A program made the position numbers and the translations under genes. From Myxococcus fulvus (GTDB taxonomy: Bacteria; Myxococcota; Myxococcia; Myxococcales; Myxococcaceae), in contig NZ_FOIB01000012.1 in the NCBI RefSeq assembly GCF_900111765.1, positions 1 to 64,000 on the forward strand: a DNA stretch of 64,000 nt, given 5' to 3'. Numbering within the stretch: position 1 is the first letter of the stretch; each line of letters starts with the position of its first letter. Below the pieces are notes generated by a model, which saw only the letters and a list, made by a program, of their open reading frames with translations, was not told where the DNA came from and searched no databases. This document shows positions 9,134 to 17,953 of the stretch, in pieces.

Positions 9134-10555
9134 TCACGGAGTCTTGCGGGGTGTCTGGCCGCGTTGACCCGCGTACAGGTCGATGACCTGTGAAATCGCG
9201 CTCTGACACACCGCGCAGAAGGGCACGCGGTCCCGGGTGAACATGACGCAGTCGAGCTGGGGTCGGTAATACCCCCGCGCCTCGTAGTTCGCTCCCTCGA
9301 AGGCGCCCACCTTGCCCGAGTACTTCTGGGAGGACAGGAACTTCTCCTCCCAGTCGCGCTGGACGATGAAGAGCGAGTCCATCTCCGACTCCGGCTTGCG
9401 CTGCGCGCGGACCTGCCGGCGGCGCTTCTGGATGTCGTTGGAGTGGTTCTCGTAGGCCTCCTTGCCCCACGGGGTGGGCAAGGGTGTCCCAGTCGTCACC
9501 AGGTGCTTCCACTTGAGCTGCTCAGGGTCCTTGAGCGCGGTGACGTTCTTCTCCCACGGCTCCAGGCGGTCCTCGCTGGGTACGTAGACGGACTCGGAGG
9601 TGTAGTACTCGTCGGCGAGCCCCGCGAAGTGGTGGCCGAACTCGTGGACGAAGACGTAGGGCGCCCACAGGCTGTCGGACGCCACCGTGCCGTAGAGGCC
9701 GAAGATGCCTCCGCCGCCGTAGGTGTTGCCGTTGGACAGGATTTCCACGAACTCGTAGGGCGCGAAGGCGGACAGCTCGCGGAACGCTTTGTTGTCGAAG
9801 GTGAGCACGTAGCGCTCGCTGCCGAACGCGTCATACGTGGTGCCCACGGGCGAGCGCTTGTGGACGCCGGTGGATGGGCGGGAGATGCCGGACTGCGTGG
9901 CGGGGGGGACGAGCCCCCAGACGTTGAAGTCGGCCTTGCGCTCCTTGAAGGGCGAGAAGGTGAAGAGGATGTCCACCATCCGCTTGGCGTCCTTCTCGAA
10001 CTTGCCGCGCTCGGCCTGGGTGTAGCCGTCGCCGAGGATGAGCAGGTCGACCTTCTGCTCCGGCGGCCCGTTCTCCATGAGCTTCAGGAGCGGGCCCGGC
10101 GCGGGAGGCGAGGACGGGTCCACGAACATGCCCTTGGGGTCGACGACGAGCGACCACACCTCGCGGAAGGCGTTCTGTGCGTCGCGCTTCTTCACAAGGA
10201 CCTGCACGGGGCGCTCGGGCGTGGGGAAGCGCAGGGATTCGTGGAAGGTGCGGTTCTCGCTCTTCGCGTCGGTGGTCAGCTCCCACTCGCCATAGATGGA
10301 GGCGAAGCCGCGGGAGAAGAGGAGTTGGTTCGTTTCACGGTCCCTCACCTCGTAGAGGTACTTGCCGAGGTTGGTGTCATCGATGGTGCGCTGGGGATGT
10401 CCCGGCCAGGGCAGCGGCTCGATGACGACCTTGTCGAGGCTGAACCGCTCCTCGGTGGCGTTGCCGGTGTGGAAGTAATCCACCCGGAGGGTGCGAGGGG
10501 CCGCGGCGGAAGCGCTCGTGACCAGCAGCAGGAGGGCAAGTAGGGCTCGCGTCAT
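9134..10555 (-). CDS. Secreted M64-family (IgA peptidase-like) zinc metallopeptidase
   Basis: A 473-residue protein. The start at 10555 gives MTRALLALLLLVTSASAAAP, a clean cleavable signal peptide; the longer open frame upstream encodes Arg/Pro-rich sequence with no signal. The N-terminal 130 residues are beta-rich (M64 N-domain type). The catalytic domain contains VDLLILGDGYTQAERGKF and the zinc motif HEFGHHFAGLADEY (H304, E305, H308, with the distal acidic residue at about 314), as in peptidase family M64. A late CxxC pair (about residues 460-463) could form a disulfide. It probably degrades extracellular proteins during predation or feeding; substrate unknown. Confidence 0.9.
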   Translation of the reverse strand: MTRALLALLLLVTSASAAAPRTLRVDYFHTGNATEERFSLDKVVIEPLPWPGHPQRTIDDTNLGKYLYEVRDRETNQLLFSRGFASIYGEWELTTDAKSENRTFHESLRFPTPERPVQVLVKKRDAQNAFREVWSLVVDPKGMFVDPSSPPAPGPLLKLMENGPPEQKVDLLILGDGYTQAERGKFEKDAKRMVDILFTFSPFKERKADFNVWGLVPPATQSGISRPSTGVHKRSPVGTTYDAFGSERYVLTFDNKAFRELSAFAPYEFVEILSNGNTYGGGGIFGLYGTVASDSLWAPYVFVHEFGHHFAGLADEYYTSESVYVPSEDRLEPWEKNVTALKDPEQLKWKHLVTTGTPLPTPWGKEAYENHSNDIQKRRRQVRAQRKPESEMDSLFIVQRDWEEKFLSSQKYSGKVGAFEGANYEARGYYRPQLDCVMFTRDRVPFCAVCQSAISQVIDLYAGQRGQTPRKTP

Positions 10556-10697
10556 GCGCGGCACTCTACGCCGCGGATGCGAGACTGGCGCGCCAGGTGC
10601 GCGAAAGCGCGGCCTTCCTGACGCACGGAGGCACGGAGGCACGGCAGGACCACTCCAAGCGGGAGTGAGCCGCCGCCAGGTCATGAAGGCGCGAAAG

Positions 10698-12224
10698 TCA
10701 GAAGGTTCCGGAGAGGCTCGCGGAGAAGCCGTCACCGTCCGTGGCGACTCCCACGGAGACAGGCGGAGGAACCTCGGCCGAGGGCGAGAGCAGGAAGAGC
10801 ACTGCGCCCGTTGCGGCCGCGGCGCCACCTCCGACGAGCAGTCCCGTGAGGAGGTTGTTCTTCTGCACGAGTGAATCACGCAGGCGCAGAGACTCCTGGT
10901 CCGTGGAACGGATGCGACCGTTCTCGAGCCGCTTCTCCAAGTCGTTCACGTCCTTCTGTGCCAGCAGCCGCACCACGCCCGCGCCACCCAGCGCCGCCAC
11001 GCCCGTGCCGAGCAGGACATAGGACGCCACCCGCAGGCCGGGAGTGGACTGGGAAGCCGTGCCCGTGACGCCCTCCGTCAGGCGGTCCGGCGCGCTGACA
11101 TCCAGTCCGCTTGCCGGTGGAGTTCCGTTCTTGTCCGTGGTGCTGGGCTGTTCCCAGGGGGCGCGGCCATTGGAGTTCATCACCACGAGGTTGGAAGGGG
11201 ATCGTCCCGTCGTCACGAAGTCGACGAGCGCGGAGAGGGCTTCCGCGGGAGCGTCGAGTCCCTGGGTCTTGAAGCCGCCTTCACGCAGCTTCTGTCCACC
11301 CTCGACATTGAGCACGGTAGCCGCGAACCACTTGGGGCCGCTGCTCGGGCGCTCCAGGCGCACGACGATGACCTCCTCGACGCCGAGCGTGCCTCCCAGT
11401 CGGACCGCGTGGCTCAGGGTCCGCTCGTCACTGCCGTCGGTCGTGGTGAGACAGGGAAACGGCGTGGCGATGATGGAACCCTCGTAGGCGAGGTCGACGA
11501 GCAGCGGTGTGTCCGCGCCTTGCGCCTGGATCTGCCGGGGGAAGCTGATGGCGTCGCCCTTCACCACGGTCAGGTCATAAGTGCCTGCAGGCACGTCGAG
11601 CGTCATCGGTGACTGGCCCACCTTGAGACCATCCAGATAGACATCCGAAGTGGGAAGCGTGGACCGAATCGAGAGCTTCACCTTGCGAGTCTGGTTCATC
11701 TCCCGCCGCAGCTTCTCGAAGCCCTGCCTCACCGAGGGCGCGAAGTAGTCGGGGTCGAGCGCGTACGTGGGTTGAAGCCGGAGCACGTTGCGGAACGCGG
11801 TGTCGCTCTCCTTCTGTCGCGACATGGCCCGGTAGTTGATTCCGTGCAGGAGCTGGGCGCTCACGAAGAGCTTCCGGCGCGCCTCGCCGACAGGGAGTCG
11901 GTTGATCTGCTGGAGCGCTTCGTCGACGAGCTGTGCGGCCTTGGCGTTGCGGTTCTCGTAGAAGTGGTCCTGCGCCGTGTCGAGCTGACGCTGGAGGTCC
12001 TCGTAGCTCTTGCTGGGCTGAGGGAAGAGCCGCTCGCTGAAGCCCTCCGCGCTCAAGACGTCCTGCTCGGGGCGGGACACGAGGGCGCCGAGGAATGCGT
12101 TGGCCTGGCTGCCCAGCTCCGCGTCCTTGCAGTCACCGCTTGCGACGACCATGCGCCGCGATGCCGCGAGTCCGAGTGCGGGAACAACAGCGATGAGAAT
12201 GATGAGGAGTCTGAGGGCTGACAT
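10698..12224 (-). CDS. Exported PEGA-domain protein
   Basis: A 508-residue protein. The start at 12224 gives the signal peptide MSALRLLIILIAVVPALGLA. Residues 70-175 are helical and TPR-like. About 185-255 is a PEGA domain (SDVYLDGLKVGQSPMTLDVPAG...), a surface-associated beta fold. A Rossmann-like or unclassified region follows, then two hydrophobic helices near the C-terminus (GLRVASYVLLGTGVAALGG and LTGLLVGGGAAAATGAVLF) joined by a charged helix. This organisation is common in myxobacterial envelope proteins of unknown function. It follows the M64 peptidase and the lipoprotein at 12291 on the same strand, but gaps of 66 and 142 bases leave operon membership uncertain. Confidence 0.75.
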   Translation of the reverse strand: MSALRLLIILIAVVPALGLAASRRMVVASGDCKDAELGSQANAFLGALVSRPEQDVLSAEGFSERLFPQPSKSYEDLQRQLDTAQDHFYENRNAKAAQLVDEALQQINRLPVGEARRKLFVSAQLLHGINYRAMSRQKESDTAFRNVLRLQPTYALDPDYFAPSVRQGFEKLRREMNQTRKVKLSIRSTLPTSDVYLDGLKVGQSPMTLDVPAGTYDLTVVKGDAISFPRQIQAQGADTPLLVDLAYEGSIIATPFPCLTTTDGSDERTLSHAVRLGGTLGVEEVIVVRLERPSSGPKWFAATVLNVEGGQKLREGGFKTQGLDAPAEALSALVDFVTTGRSPSNLVVMNSNGRAPWEQPSTTDKNGTPPASGLDVSAPDRLTEGVTGTASQSTPGLRVASYVLLGTGVAALGGAGVVRLLAQKDVNDLEKRLENGRIRSTDQESLRLRDSLVQKNNLLTGLLVGGGAAAATGAVLFLLSPSAEVPPPVSVGVATDGDGFSASLSGTF

Positions 12225-12290
12225 CTGGAGGTCCGTGGAGTGGTGCCGAGTAACCGTCAAGACAGAGGCTGGACGCGCTGGGGTCGAGGA

Positions 12291-14093
12291 CTAGCGGTTG
12301 AAACGACGCACACGCATGCGGGTTCCCGTCTCGGTGCTTTCCTGCCAGGAGAGGATGATTTCGCCAGTGTTCGTGCGTTGAAGTGAGTGGACGCTGGTGA
12401 GTGCCGAGCCGTCGTTGGCGAAAGAGCTGTCGTCGAGGGACTCCCACTGCTGTCCAGACCAGCGAGCTGTGTGCAATCGATGCTTTGGGTGGTTGTAGCC
12501 TGTCCAGGCGATGAAGGGGGTTCCGGAAGCGTCTGTTTGAAGTGCTGAGCCCGTCATGGCGAGGTCTCCTGAAAGAGGCATCATCATGGGACCCATGAGT
12601 GTCCACGTGAATTCATGCCATCTTGAGGTGGTTACTGCTTCGTAACCTTCGGAGTCCGTGTACAACCACGAGATGATAGGCGTGTCGGAGGAGCCTATCG
12701 CCAGGGAAACATATGGCTCCTGGTTTTGCACTTCGAGATCTTCTTGAAAGAGAGGCTCCCAGGTGTTGTTGGTGAATTGGCTTGCGTGAATGGCGTTGAT
12801 GTTGGACGGATTGGTTGCGACCCAGGCCAGCGTAGGTGTGTTGTTGCTCGTGTATTGCAGGGCAGGGGCGCGTGCCCACTGGGTGTGCTCTTGAGTGTTA
12901 TAGCATGTCCCCAGGATATGCCATTTGTTCGATCCCCACTCAGCGGCACAGATGATTGCGTTTTGTGAGGTGTCTTGCTCTGTCCAAGCTATTGCCGGAT
13001 GGCCTGATGCAGTCCATGTGAGGTGCGGCGAGGTTTTGTAAGTCTTGGTCTCGTCCTTTCCGATGCTTGTTTCCATTGAGTTCCATTGACTGCCTGACCA
13101 GTAGGCGGCGTGAATGCGTTCTTGGTGCGGGCTGGAACTGTGTACCTGCTTCCATGCGACGATTGGATGCCCCTCTGGGTTGAGAAGGAGTGAAGTCTCA
13201 TAGAAGGTCGAGACGCCTGAGGCGGCTATTCCAGAAGAGCCATAATCAATCCATTCGCCTTTCGTAAAATGCCTAACGCGAAGGTAGCGCTGGGAGGAGG
13301 TGGGCCTCGTATCGCGCCATGCGGCAATCAGGTTGCCGGAGATATCGAATGCGTAACTCCCCACGCTCTCGTAGCTGGAGAAAGACGTGCGCGCCCCATC
13401 TCCAGTCCCCCACGGAATCCAGAATGGCACCACCCAATCCCATCCACGTGACTCGGGGACCAGGCTGTTCCCCGCCAGGTCCACGACGGTCTCAGTGAGC
13501 ACCAGTCGAACCGGGTTCGACGGCGCATAACCCTCGCCCGGGGACACCGTCAGCGTCTTCCCATCCCCCGACAGGCCCACCGTCCGGGGCACCTCCGCGT
13601 CACCCACCGTGAGCCGGACCGTGGCGCTCGTCACCGTGTCCACCTTCATCGGCTCGGAGAACTCCGCCTGGATGGGCGCCTTCACCCAGACCATCTGCGC
13701 GCCCGGCTCCGGCGTCCGCGTCACCAGCCTCGGCGCCGTCCGGTCCACCACCACTTCCCGCGACTCCCCCTCGAACACCGTCTCCCCGAACACCGTCCGG
13801 GTCCGCAGCGTGTGCTCCCCCTCCGCCTCCACCGTCGTGTCCCACGCATACACGTACGGAGGCTCCAGCACTGCGAGCACCTCTCCGTCCCGGAGCAGCT
13901 CCAGCCGGTCCGGGACATGCCCCGCGACCTCCAGCCGGACCTCCAGGACGCCATTCGTATGGGCCACTCCCGCGGGCGCGACGATGCGCACCTCACTGTT
14001 CACGGGAGTGATTGCCGGCACCTCGATACACGCCGGCGAGGACAGAAGAACAGCAGCCACCCAGGGCAGCAGGACAGGTCTTGGAGTGCGCAT
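12291..14093 (-). CDS. Lipoprotein with Ig-like N-half and AT-richer propeller-like C-half
   Basis: A 600-residue lipoprotein (start 14093, signal MRTPRPVLLPWVAAVLLSSP, lipobox cysteine 22). Residues 30-115 form a bacterial Ig-like domain (PPYVYAWDTT...), and about 120-230 a Big_5/SbsA-like domain (IQAEFSEPMKVDTVTSA). From about residue 240 to the end there are repeated units of the type PxIAWxxxD...AxWSGSQWxxL, resembling a beta-propeller or sialidase-like repeat domain. The DNA coding for this part (about 12400-13350) falls to roughly 50-55% G+C, with rare codons for this genome, while the N-half has ordinary composition. This points to a transferred domain or gene fusion. No enzymatic residues recognised. 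Confidence 0.8.
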   Translation of the reverse strand: MRTPRPVLLPWVAAVLLSSPACIEVPAITPVNSEVRIVAPAGVAHTNGVLEVRLEVAGHVPDRLELLRDGEVLAVLEPPYVYAWDTTVEAEGEHTLRTRTVFGETVFEGESREVVVDRTAPRLVTRTPEPGAQMVWVKAPIQAEFSEPMKVDTVTSATVRLTVGDAEVPRTVGLSGDGKTLTVSPGEGYAPSNPVRLVLTETVVDLAGNSLVPESRGWDWVVPFWIPWGTGDGARTSFSSYESVGSYAFDISGNLIAAWRDTRPTSSQRYLRVRHFTKGEWIDYGSSGIAASGVSTFYETSLLLNPEGHPIVAWKQVHSSSPHQERIHAAYWSGSQWNSMETSIGKDETKTYKTSPHLTWTASGHPAIAWTEQDTSQNAIICAAEWGSNKWHILGTCYNTQEHTQWARAPALQYTSNNTPTLAWVATNPSNINAIHASQFTNNTWEPLFQEDLEVQNQEPYVSLAIGSSDTPIISWLYTDSEGYEAVTTSRWHEFTWTLMGPMMMPLSGDLAMTGSALQTDASGTPFIAWTGYNHPKHRLHTARWSGQQWESLDDSSFANDGSALTSVHSLQRTNTGEIILSWQESTETGTRMRVRRFNR

Positions 14094-14403
14094 CACGAGA
14101 CGTCGGTGCAGGCCCCATTCCGTTGCCCACAGGACAGTCCTCCGCACATAGCAGCCCTCCCTCACCCCCTTCAAACCCCCTGCTTTCAACTGCTTACCCT
14201 CGACCCTCTCCCCCTGTGCCCCGGGTGGAATCCACACGGACCCGTCCCGCGCCGGGACCCCCGTCCGGACGAGGAAACCGCTCCGCCGCCCGCCCTCCTG
14301 GGGAGCCCCACGGGGCACGGGGCGCCGCCCGCCTTCATCCCCATCTTGCCCGGAGGGTCCGTCGCCACGGCCGCGACCCCTCACCACGGGAGACTTCGCA
14401 CCC
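14094..14403. other. Divergent intergenic region
   Basis: The region lies between two divergent starts and should hold both promoters. The sequence is pyrimidine-rich and contains no convincing gene. No clear consensus promoter or palindrome was recognised. Confidence 0.4.
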
Positions 14404-15408
14404 ATGAAGCGCGCCTGGAAGAACCGCGTCGTCGTCATCACCGGAGCGTCCAGCGGCATCGGCCGCGCCACCGCCCTCGCCCTCGCCAAGAAGGGCGCCC
14501 ACCTCGTGCTCGCCGCCCGCCGCGAAGACCCGCTCGAGGACCTCGCCCGTGAGTGCGAGGCCCGCGGCGTCCGCGCCGTCGCCGTCCCCACCGACGTCTC
14601 CGACGCCACCTCCGTCCAGGCGCTCGCCCAGGAGGCCGTGCGAGCCTTCGGCCGCTTCGACGCGTGGATCAACAACGCCGGCGTCTACCTCATGGGCAGC
14701 CTCGAGGAGACCCCCGACGACGCCTTCCGCCAGCTCATGGAGACCAACTTCTTCGGCACCGTCAGCGGCACCCGCGCCGCCGTGACGCAGTTCCGCCGCC
14801 AGGGCCACGGCACCCTCGTCAACGTCTCCTCGTCCTTCGGCGCCGTCACCGCCCCATACGTCAGCGCCTACGTCGCCTCCAAGCACGCCGTGCGCGGCTT
14901 CACCGCCTCCGTCCGCCAGGAACTGCTCGACACCGGCATCCACGTCTGCACCGTCATGCCCGCCGCCATCGACACCCCCCTGTGGCACCACACCGCCAAC
15001 TACACCGGCTGGCGCGTGCGCCCTGTCGAGCCCGTCTACACCCCCGAGCGCGTCGCCAGGAGCATCCTCCTGGTCCTGCGAAAGCCCCGCGCCGAGGTCC
15101 TCGTCGGCCCCGCCGCCCGCGCCTTCGCCGCCATGCACGGCCTGATGCCTCGCACCTTCGAGCGCACCATGAACGGCGCCACCGAGGCCCTTCACTTCGA
15201 GGACGAGCGCCAGGGCACCACCGCCGGCAGCCTCTTCCGCCCCATGCCCGAGGGCACCAGCACGTCCGGCGGCTACCACTCGAAGGGCAAGCAAGCCCTG
15301 CGCCGCCTCCTCTTCGCGGGGGGCGTGGTCGCCACGGCCGCCTGGCTGGGGAGGAGGGAGACCCGAGGGCGGCTCGGCGCACGCGTCGCCCACGCACTGG
15401 GCGTGTGA
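14404..15408 (+). CDS. Short-chain dehydrogenase/reductase with C-terminal membrane helix
   Basis: A 334-residue classical SDR. The N-terminal Rossmann motif TGASSGIG (13-20), the NNAG motif in WINNAGVYL, serine in VSSSFG and the catalytic Y156-x3-K160 (SAYVASK) are present, so it should be an active NAD(P)H-dependent oxidoreductase. The first 260 residues are standard. The extra C-terminal part ends in LRRLLFAGGVVATAAWLG, a likely membrane anchor. GGGAGA about 10 bases upstream supports the ATG. Substrate unknown. The next gene is lipid-kinase-like, so a lipid-related role is possible but unproven. Confidence 0.9.
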   Translation: MKRAWKNRVVVITGASSGIGRATALALAKKGAHLVLAARREDPLEDLARECEARGVRAVAVPTDVSDATSVQALAQEAVRAFGRFDAWINNAGVYLMGSLEETPDDAFRQLMETNFFGTVSGTRAAVTQFRRQGHGTLVNVSSSFGAVTAPYVSAYVASKHAVRGFTASVRQELLDTGIHVCTVMPAAIDTPLWHHTANYTGWRVRPVEPVYTPERVARSILLVLRKPRAEVLVGPAARAFAAMHGLMPRTFERTMNGATEALHFEDERQGTTAGSLFRPMPEGTSTSGGYHSKGKQALRRLLFAGGVVATAAWLGRRETRGRLGARVAHALGV

Positions 15409-15488
15409 GGCACACATTGTCGTCACGGGGCGAGTCCCTCGTGTCCCGTGACCGGGCCATGACACGGCCCGGGGAAAGTCCGGCCGCC

Positions 15489-16496
15489 ATGACCGACATC
15501 GCCGTCCTCGTCAACTTGCGCGCACGCCGTGGCTCCGAGGGAGTCGGCGGCCTGGTGCAGCGCTTCCTCCCCCGTGCCCGCGTGGCGCTCACCCGCTCGC
15601 TCGACGAGGCCCGTCACTGGATTTCCGACAACCTCCGGCCCAACCCGCCCTCCCTCCTCCTGGCCGGCGGCGGCGATGGCACCATCACCGGGCTGCTCAA
15701 TGAGCTGCGCGCGGCGGGCGTGGCGCTGCCCGCCATCGGCGTGCTGCCCATGGGCACCGGCAACGCCTGGGCCCGAGTGACGGGCGCCCCGAAGCCCTCC
15801 GTGGCGCTCAAGCAGATCGCCGCGATGAAGAATGATTTGCCGCCCCTGCGGCCCTTCTCGCTGGTCCGCGTGGACGGCAAGGTGGCCCCCTTCGCCGGCA
15901 CGGGCTGGGACGCGGAGATGATTCAGGACTTCAAGGATCAGCTCGCGGCTTCCGGCCCCCTGCGCAGCCAGCAGGCCGGCCTGCGTGGCTACCTCACCGC
16001 GATGTTCACCCGGACGGTGCCCCGGCACATGTTCGGCGGCGGCAACCCCCGCGTGTCCGTCTACAACATGGGCGACGCGGCGCTCACCGTGGACGCGAAG
16101 GGCCACGTGGTCCCCGTGCCCAACAGTGAGAAGGGCGCGCTCTTGTACGAGGGCCCCGCGGGCGTGGCCGGCGCCGCCACGACGCCCGAGTGGGGCTTCG
16201 GCTTCAAGGCCTTCCCCTTCGCCCAGAAGGTGCCGCACCGGCTCTCCGTGCGCGTCTACGGCGCGGGCGTGCTGGAGGCCACGCGCAACATGTTCAAGCT
16301 GTGGCGCGGCGAGCACCCGCTGCCGCACATGAACGACTGGTTCGTGCAGAAGCTGCGCATGGACTTCGACCGCGAGGTGCCCTTCCAGATGGGCGGCGAC
16401 GTCATCGGCCTGCGGCGCTCGGTGGAGTTCGACCTGGCCGGGGAGAGCGTGCAACTCGTCGACTGGCACAAGCTGTCGCGCATGGTGAAGGCGTAG
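15489..16496 (+). CDS. Diacylglycerol kinase-like (YegS/DAGK catalytic domain) enzyme
   Basis: A 335-residue protein. It begins MTDIAVLVNLRARR, carries the nucleotide-binding glycine motif AGGGDGT (59-65) and the LPMGTGNAWAR motif, both diagnostic of the DAGK/YegS/sphingosine kinase fold. The C-terminal half is the beta-rich lipid-kinase domain. It would phosphorylate a lipid or lipid-like alcohol at the inner membrane. The ATG at 15489 is preceded by GGGGAAAG; an in-frame ATG at 15459 is a weaker alternative. It follows the SDR by 80 bases in the same direction. Confidence 0.88.
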   Translation: MTDIAVLVNLRARRGSEGVGGLVQRFLPRARVALTRSLDEARHWISDNLRPNPPSLLLAGGGDGTITGLLNELRAAGVALPAIGVLPMGTGNAWARVTGAPKPSVALKQIAAMKNDLPPLRPFSLVRVDGKVAPFAGTGWDAEMIQDFKDQLAASGPLRSQQAGLRGYLTAMFTRTVPRHMFGGGNPRVSVYNMGDAALTVDAKGHVVPVPNSEKGALLYEGPAGVAGAATTPEWGFGFKAFPFAQKVPHRLSVRVYGAGVLEATRNMFKLWRGEHPLPHMNDWFVQKLRMDFDREVPFQMGGDVIGLRRSVEFDLAGESVQLVDWHKLSRMVKA

Positions 16497-16520
16497 CGGC
16501 GGGCGTTAGGCTTCCAGCTC

Positions 16521-17045
16521 ATGGAAGCCGCGCAGGCGCTGTTCCCCCGGGTCGAAATCGTCTCGAGAGCCAAGGCCATCCAGCGCCTCATGTCCCCCAG
16601 CCGGCGGGGGGAAGTGGGGTGTCTGGTCTCCATTGGCGCTCCGGACCAGCGCCCGCCCCGGGGCTTCCTCGGTGTCGAGCGCAGGCTTCGCCTCTTGTTC
16701 CATGATGTGGAGCGGGACGAAGGGGCCTTCCTCGCGCCCTCGGACGAAGACGTGGCGCGCCTCATCCAGCTCGCGCACGAGCTGGTGGGCTCGACGTGCC
16801 TGGTGCTGGTGCACTGCGAGGCGGGCATCAGCCGCTCCACCGCGTCCGCCCTCACCCTGTTCGCCGTCTGGTTGGGGCCGGGGTACGAGGAGGAGGCCGT
16901 GGCTCGGGTCTTCCAGCTCGTCCCCGAGGCCTGGCCCAACGAAACGCTGGTGAGGCTGGCCGATACGCGGCTGGGGCGTGAAGGCCGGCTGGTCGCCGCC
17001 GTGGAGCAACGCATCGCCGCGCGGGGTGGTGGCTGCCGGCCGTGA
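16521..17045 (+). CDS. Dual-specificity/tyrosine phosphatase-like protein
   Basis: A 174-residue cytoplasmic protein. The cysteine-phosphatase signature HCEAGISRS (H98, C99, R105) is intact. The usual upstream general-acid loop is likely in the region around residues 55-65 (FHDVERDEG). Length and layout match small bacterial DSP-like phosphatases annotated as tyrosine-protein phosphatase-like. It lies 24 bases after the lipid-kinase gene, so the two may be cotranscribed. Its substrate could be a protein or a phosphoinositide-like lipid; unknown. Confidence 0.8.
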   Translation: MEAAQALFPRVEIVSRAKAIQRLMSPSRRGEVGCLVSIGAPDQRPPRGFLGVERRLRLLFHDVERDEGAFLAPSDEDVARLIQLAHELVGSTCLVLVHCEAGISRSTASALTLFAVWLGPGYEEEAVARVFQLVPEAWPNETLVRLADTRLGREGRLVAAVEQRIAARGGGCRP

Positions 17046-17062
17046 CGGCCCCCGGCCGCGCG

Positions 17063-17092
17063 TTGACTCGGGTGTGCTCCGGACACTATGCC
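17063..17092 (+). promoter_or_regulatory. Putative promoter of the NUDIX gene, leaderless start
   Basis: TTGACT (17063-17068) and TATGCC (17087-17092) are 18 bases apart. Transcription would begin about at the GTG start codon (17101), and no ribosome-binding site is visible before it, so the message may be leaderless. The stretch GACACTATG (17082-17090) recurs exactly in the promoter downstream of this gene. Confidence 0.45.
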
Positions 17093-17100
17093 CACGGTCC

Positions 17101-17790
17101 GTGAGCCACACCTACGAGTACCCGAGACCGGCGTTGACGGTGGACTGTGTCGTCTTCGGCCTGGATGACGACGACCTGAAGGTGCTGCTCATCCAGCGCG
17201 GCGTGGAGCCGTTCCAGGGACGCTGGGCCCTGCCCGGCGGCTTCGTGCGCATGGACGAGTCGCTGGACGAGGCGGCCCGGCGCGAGCTCGAGGAGGAGTC
17301 CGGCATCCGCCCCGGGCACCTGGAGCAGCTCTTCACGTTCGGCGAGCCGGAGAGAGACCCTCGGGGCCGCGTCGTCACGGTGGCGTACTTCGCCCTGGTG
17401 AAGCTCAGCGCGCACACCCTGCGCGCGGCCACGGATGCGCGCGAGGCGGCGTGGTTCTCCGTCTGGGACACGCCCAAGCTGGCGTTCGACCACGCGGACA
17501 TCCTCACCACCGCGCTCCAGCGCCTCAAGGGCAAGGTGCGCTACCAGCCCATCGGCTTCGAGCTGCTGCCGCCCAAGTTCACCCTCACCCAGCTCCAGCG
17601 CCTGTACGAAATCGTCCTGGAGCGCGAGCTCGACAAGCGCAACTTCCGCAAGAAAATCCTGGCCATGGACCTACTCGAGGAACTGGACGAGGTGGAGCAG
17701 GACGTCTCCCACCGCGCCGCGCGCCTCTACCGGTTCGACCACAAGAAGTACCGGCAGCTGGAGAAGGCCGGCTTCAACTTCGAGCTCTGA
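17101..17790 (+). CDS. NUDIX hydrolase with NrtR-type C-terminal winged helix
   Basis: A 229-residue protein, started at GTG 17101 because it gives the typical N-terminus (SHTYEYPRPALTVDCVVFG); no conserved sequence lies upstream. The NUDIX box is complete: G47-x5-E53-x7-R61-E62-L-x-E65-E66-x-G68. The C-terminal 80 residues (KFTLTQLQRLYEIVLERELD then RNFRKKILAMDLLEE) match the winged-helix part of NrtR-family repressors, which bind ADP-ribose or related NAD metabolites and control NAD biosynthesis or salvage. The intact box means that it may also hydrolyse ADP-ribose or a similar nucleotide. The downstream genes include a nicotinamidase-like enzyme, which fits. It probably regulates its own and the following promoter; this is inferred from the shared GACACTATG sequence. 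Confidence 0.88.
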   Translation: MSHTYEYPRPALTVDCVVFGLDDDDLKVLLIQRGVEPFQGRWALPGGFVRMDESLDEAARRELEEESGIRPGHLEQLFTFGEPERDPRGRVVTVAYFALVKLSAHTLRAATDAREAAWFSVWDTPKLAFDHADILTTALQRLKGKVRYQPIGFELLPPKFTLTQLQRLYEIVLERELDKRNFRKKILAMDLLEELDEVEQDVSHRAARLYRFDHKKYRQLEKAGFNFEL

Positions 17791-17833
17791 GCCCCCTGGA
17801 AGCCCCCTCCCCGGAGGACGAGACGCGCTCGCG

Positions 17834-17880
17834 TTGACATCGTGTAGTTTCGACACTATGTTGGTGTCGTAGATACACGA
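17834..17880 (+). promoter_or_regulatory. Promoter with overlapping 41-bp hyphenated palindrome
   Basis: A consensus -35 TTGACA (17834-17839) and a -10 TATGTT (17857-17862) are exactly 17 bases apart. A palindrome is centred on 17860, within the -10. Outer arms are TCGTGTA (17840-17846) and TACACGA (17874-17880); inner arms are CGACAC (17851-17856) and GTGTCG (17864-17869). Both pairs share the same centre. This is a classical arrangement for repression. The likely target is the PP2C-kinase operon, with a leader of about 84 bases. The NUDIX/NrtR-like protein encoded just upstream is the best candidate to bind it. Confidence 0.75.
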
Positions 17881-17953
17881 ACAAGGGGCCGTGAGGCTCC
17901 GTGAGTCCACATCCGTGTCTGCCATTGCCCGCGTCGCGGGCCAGGGGAGAGCC

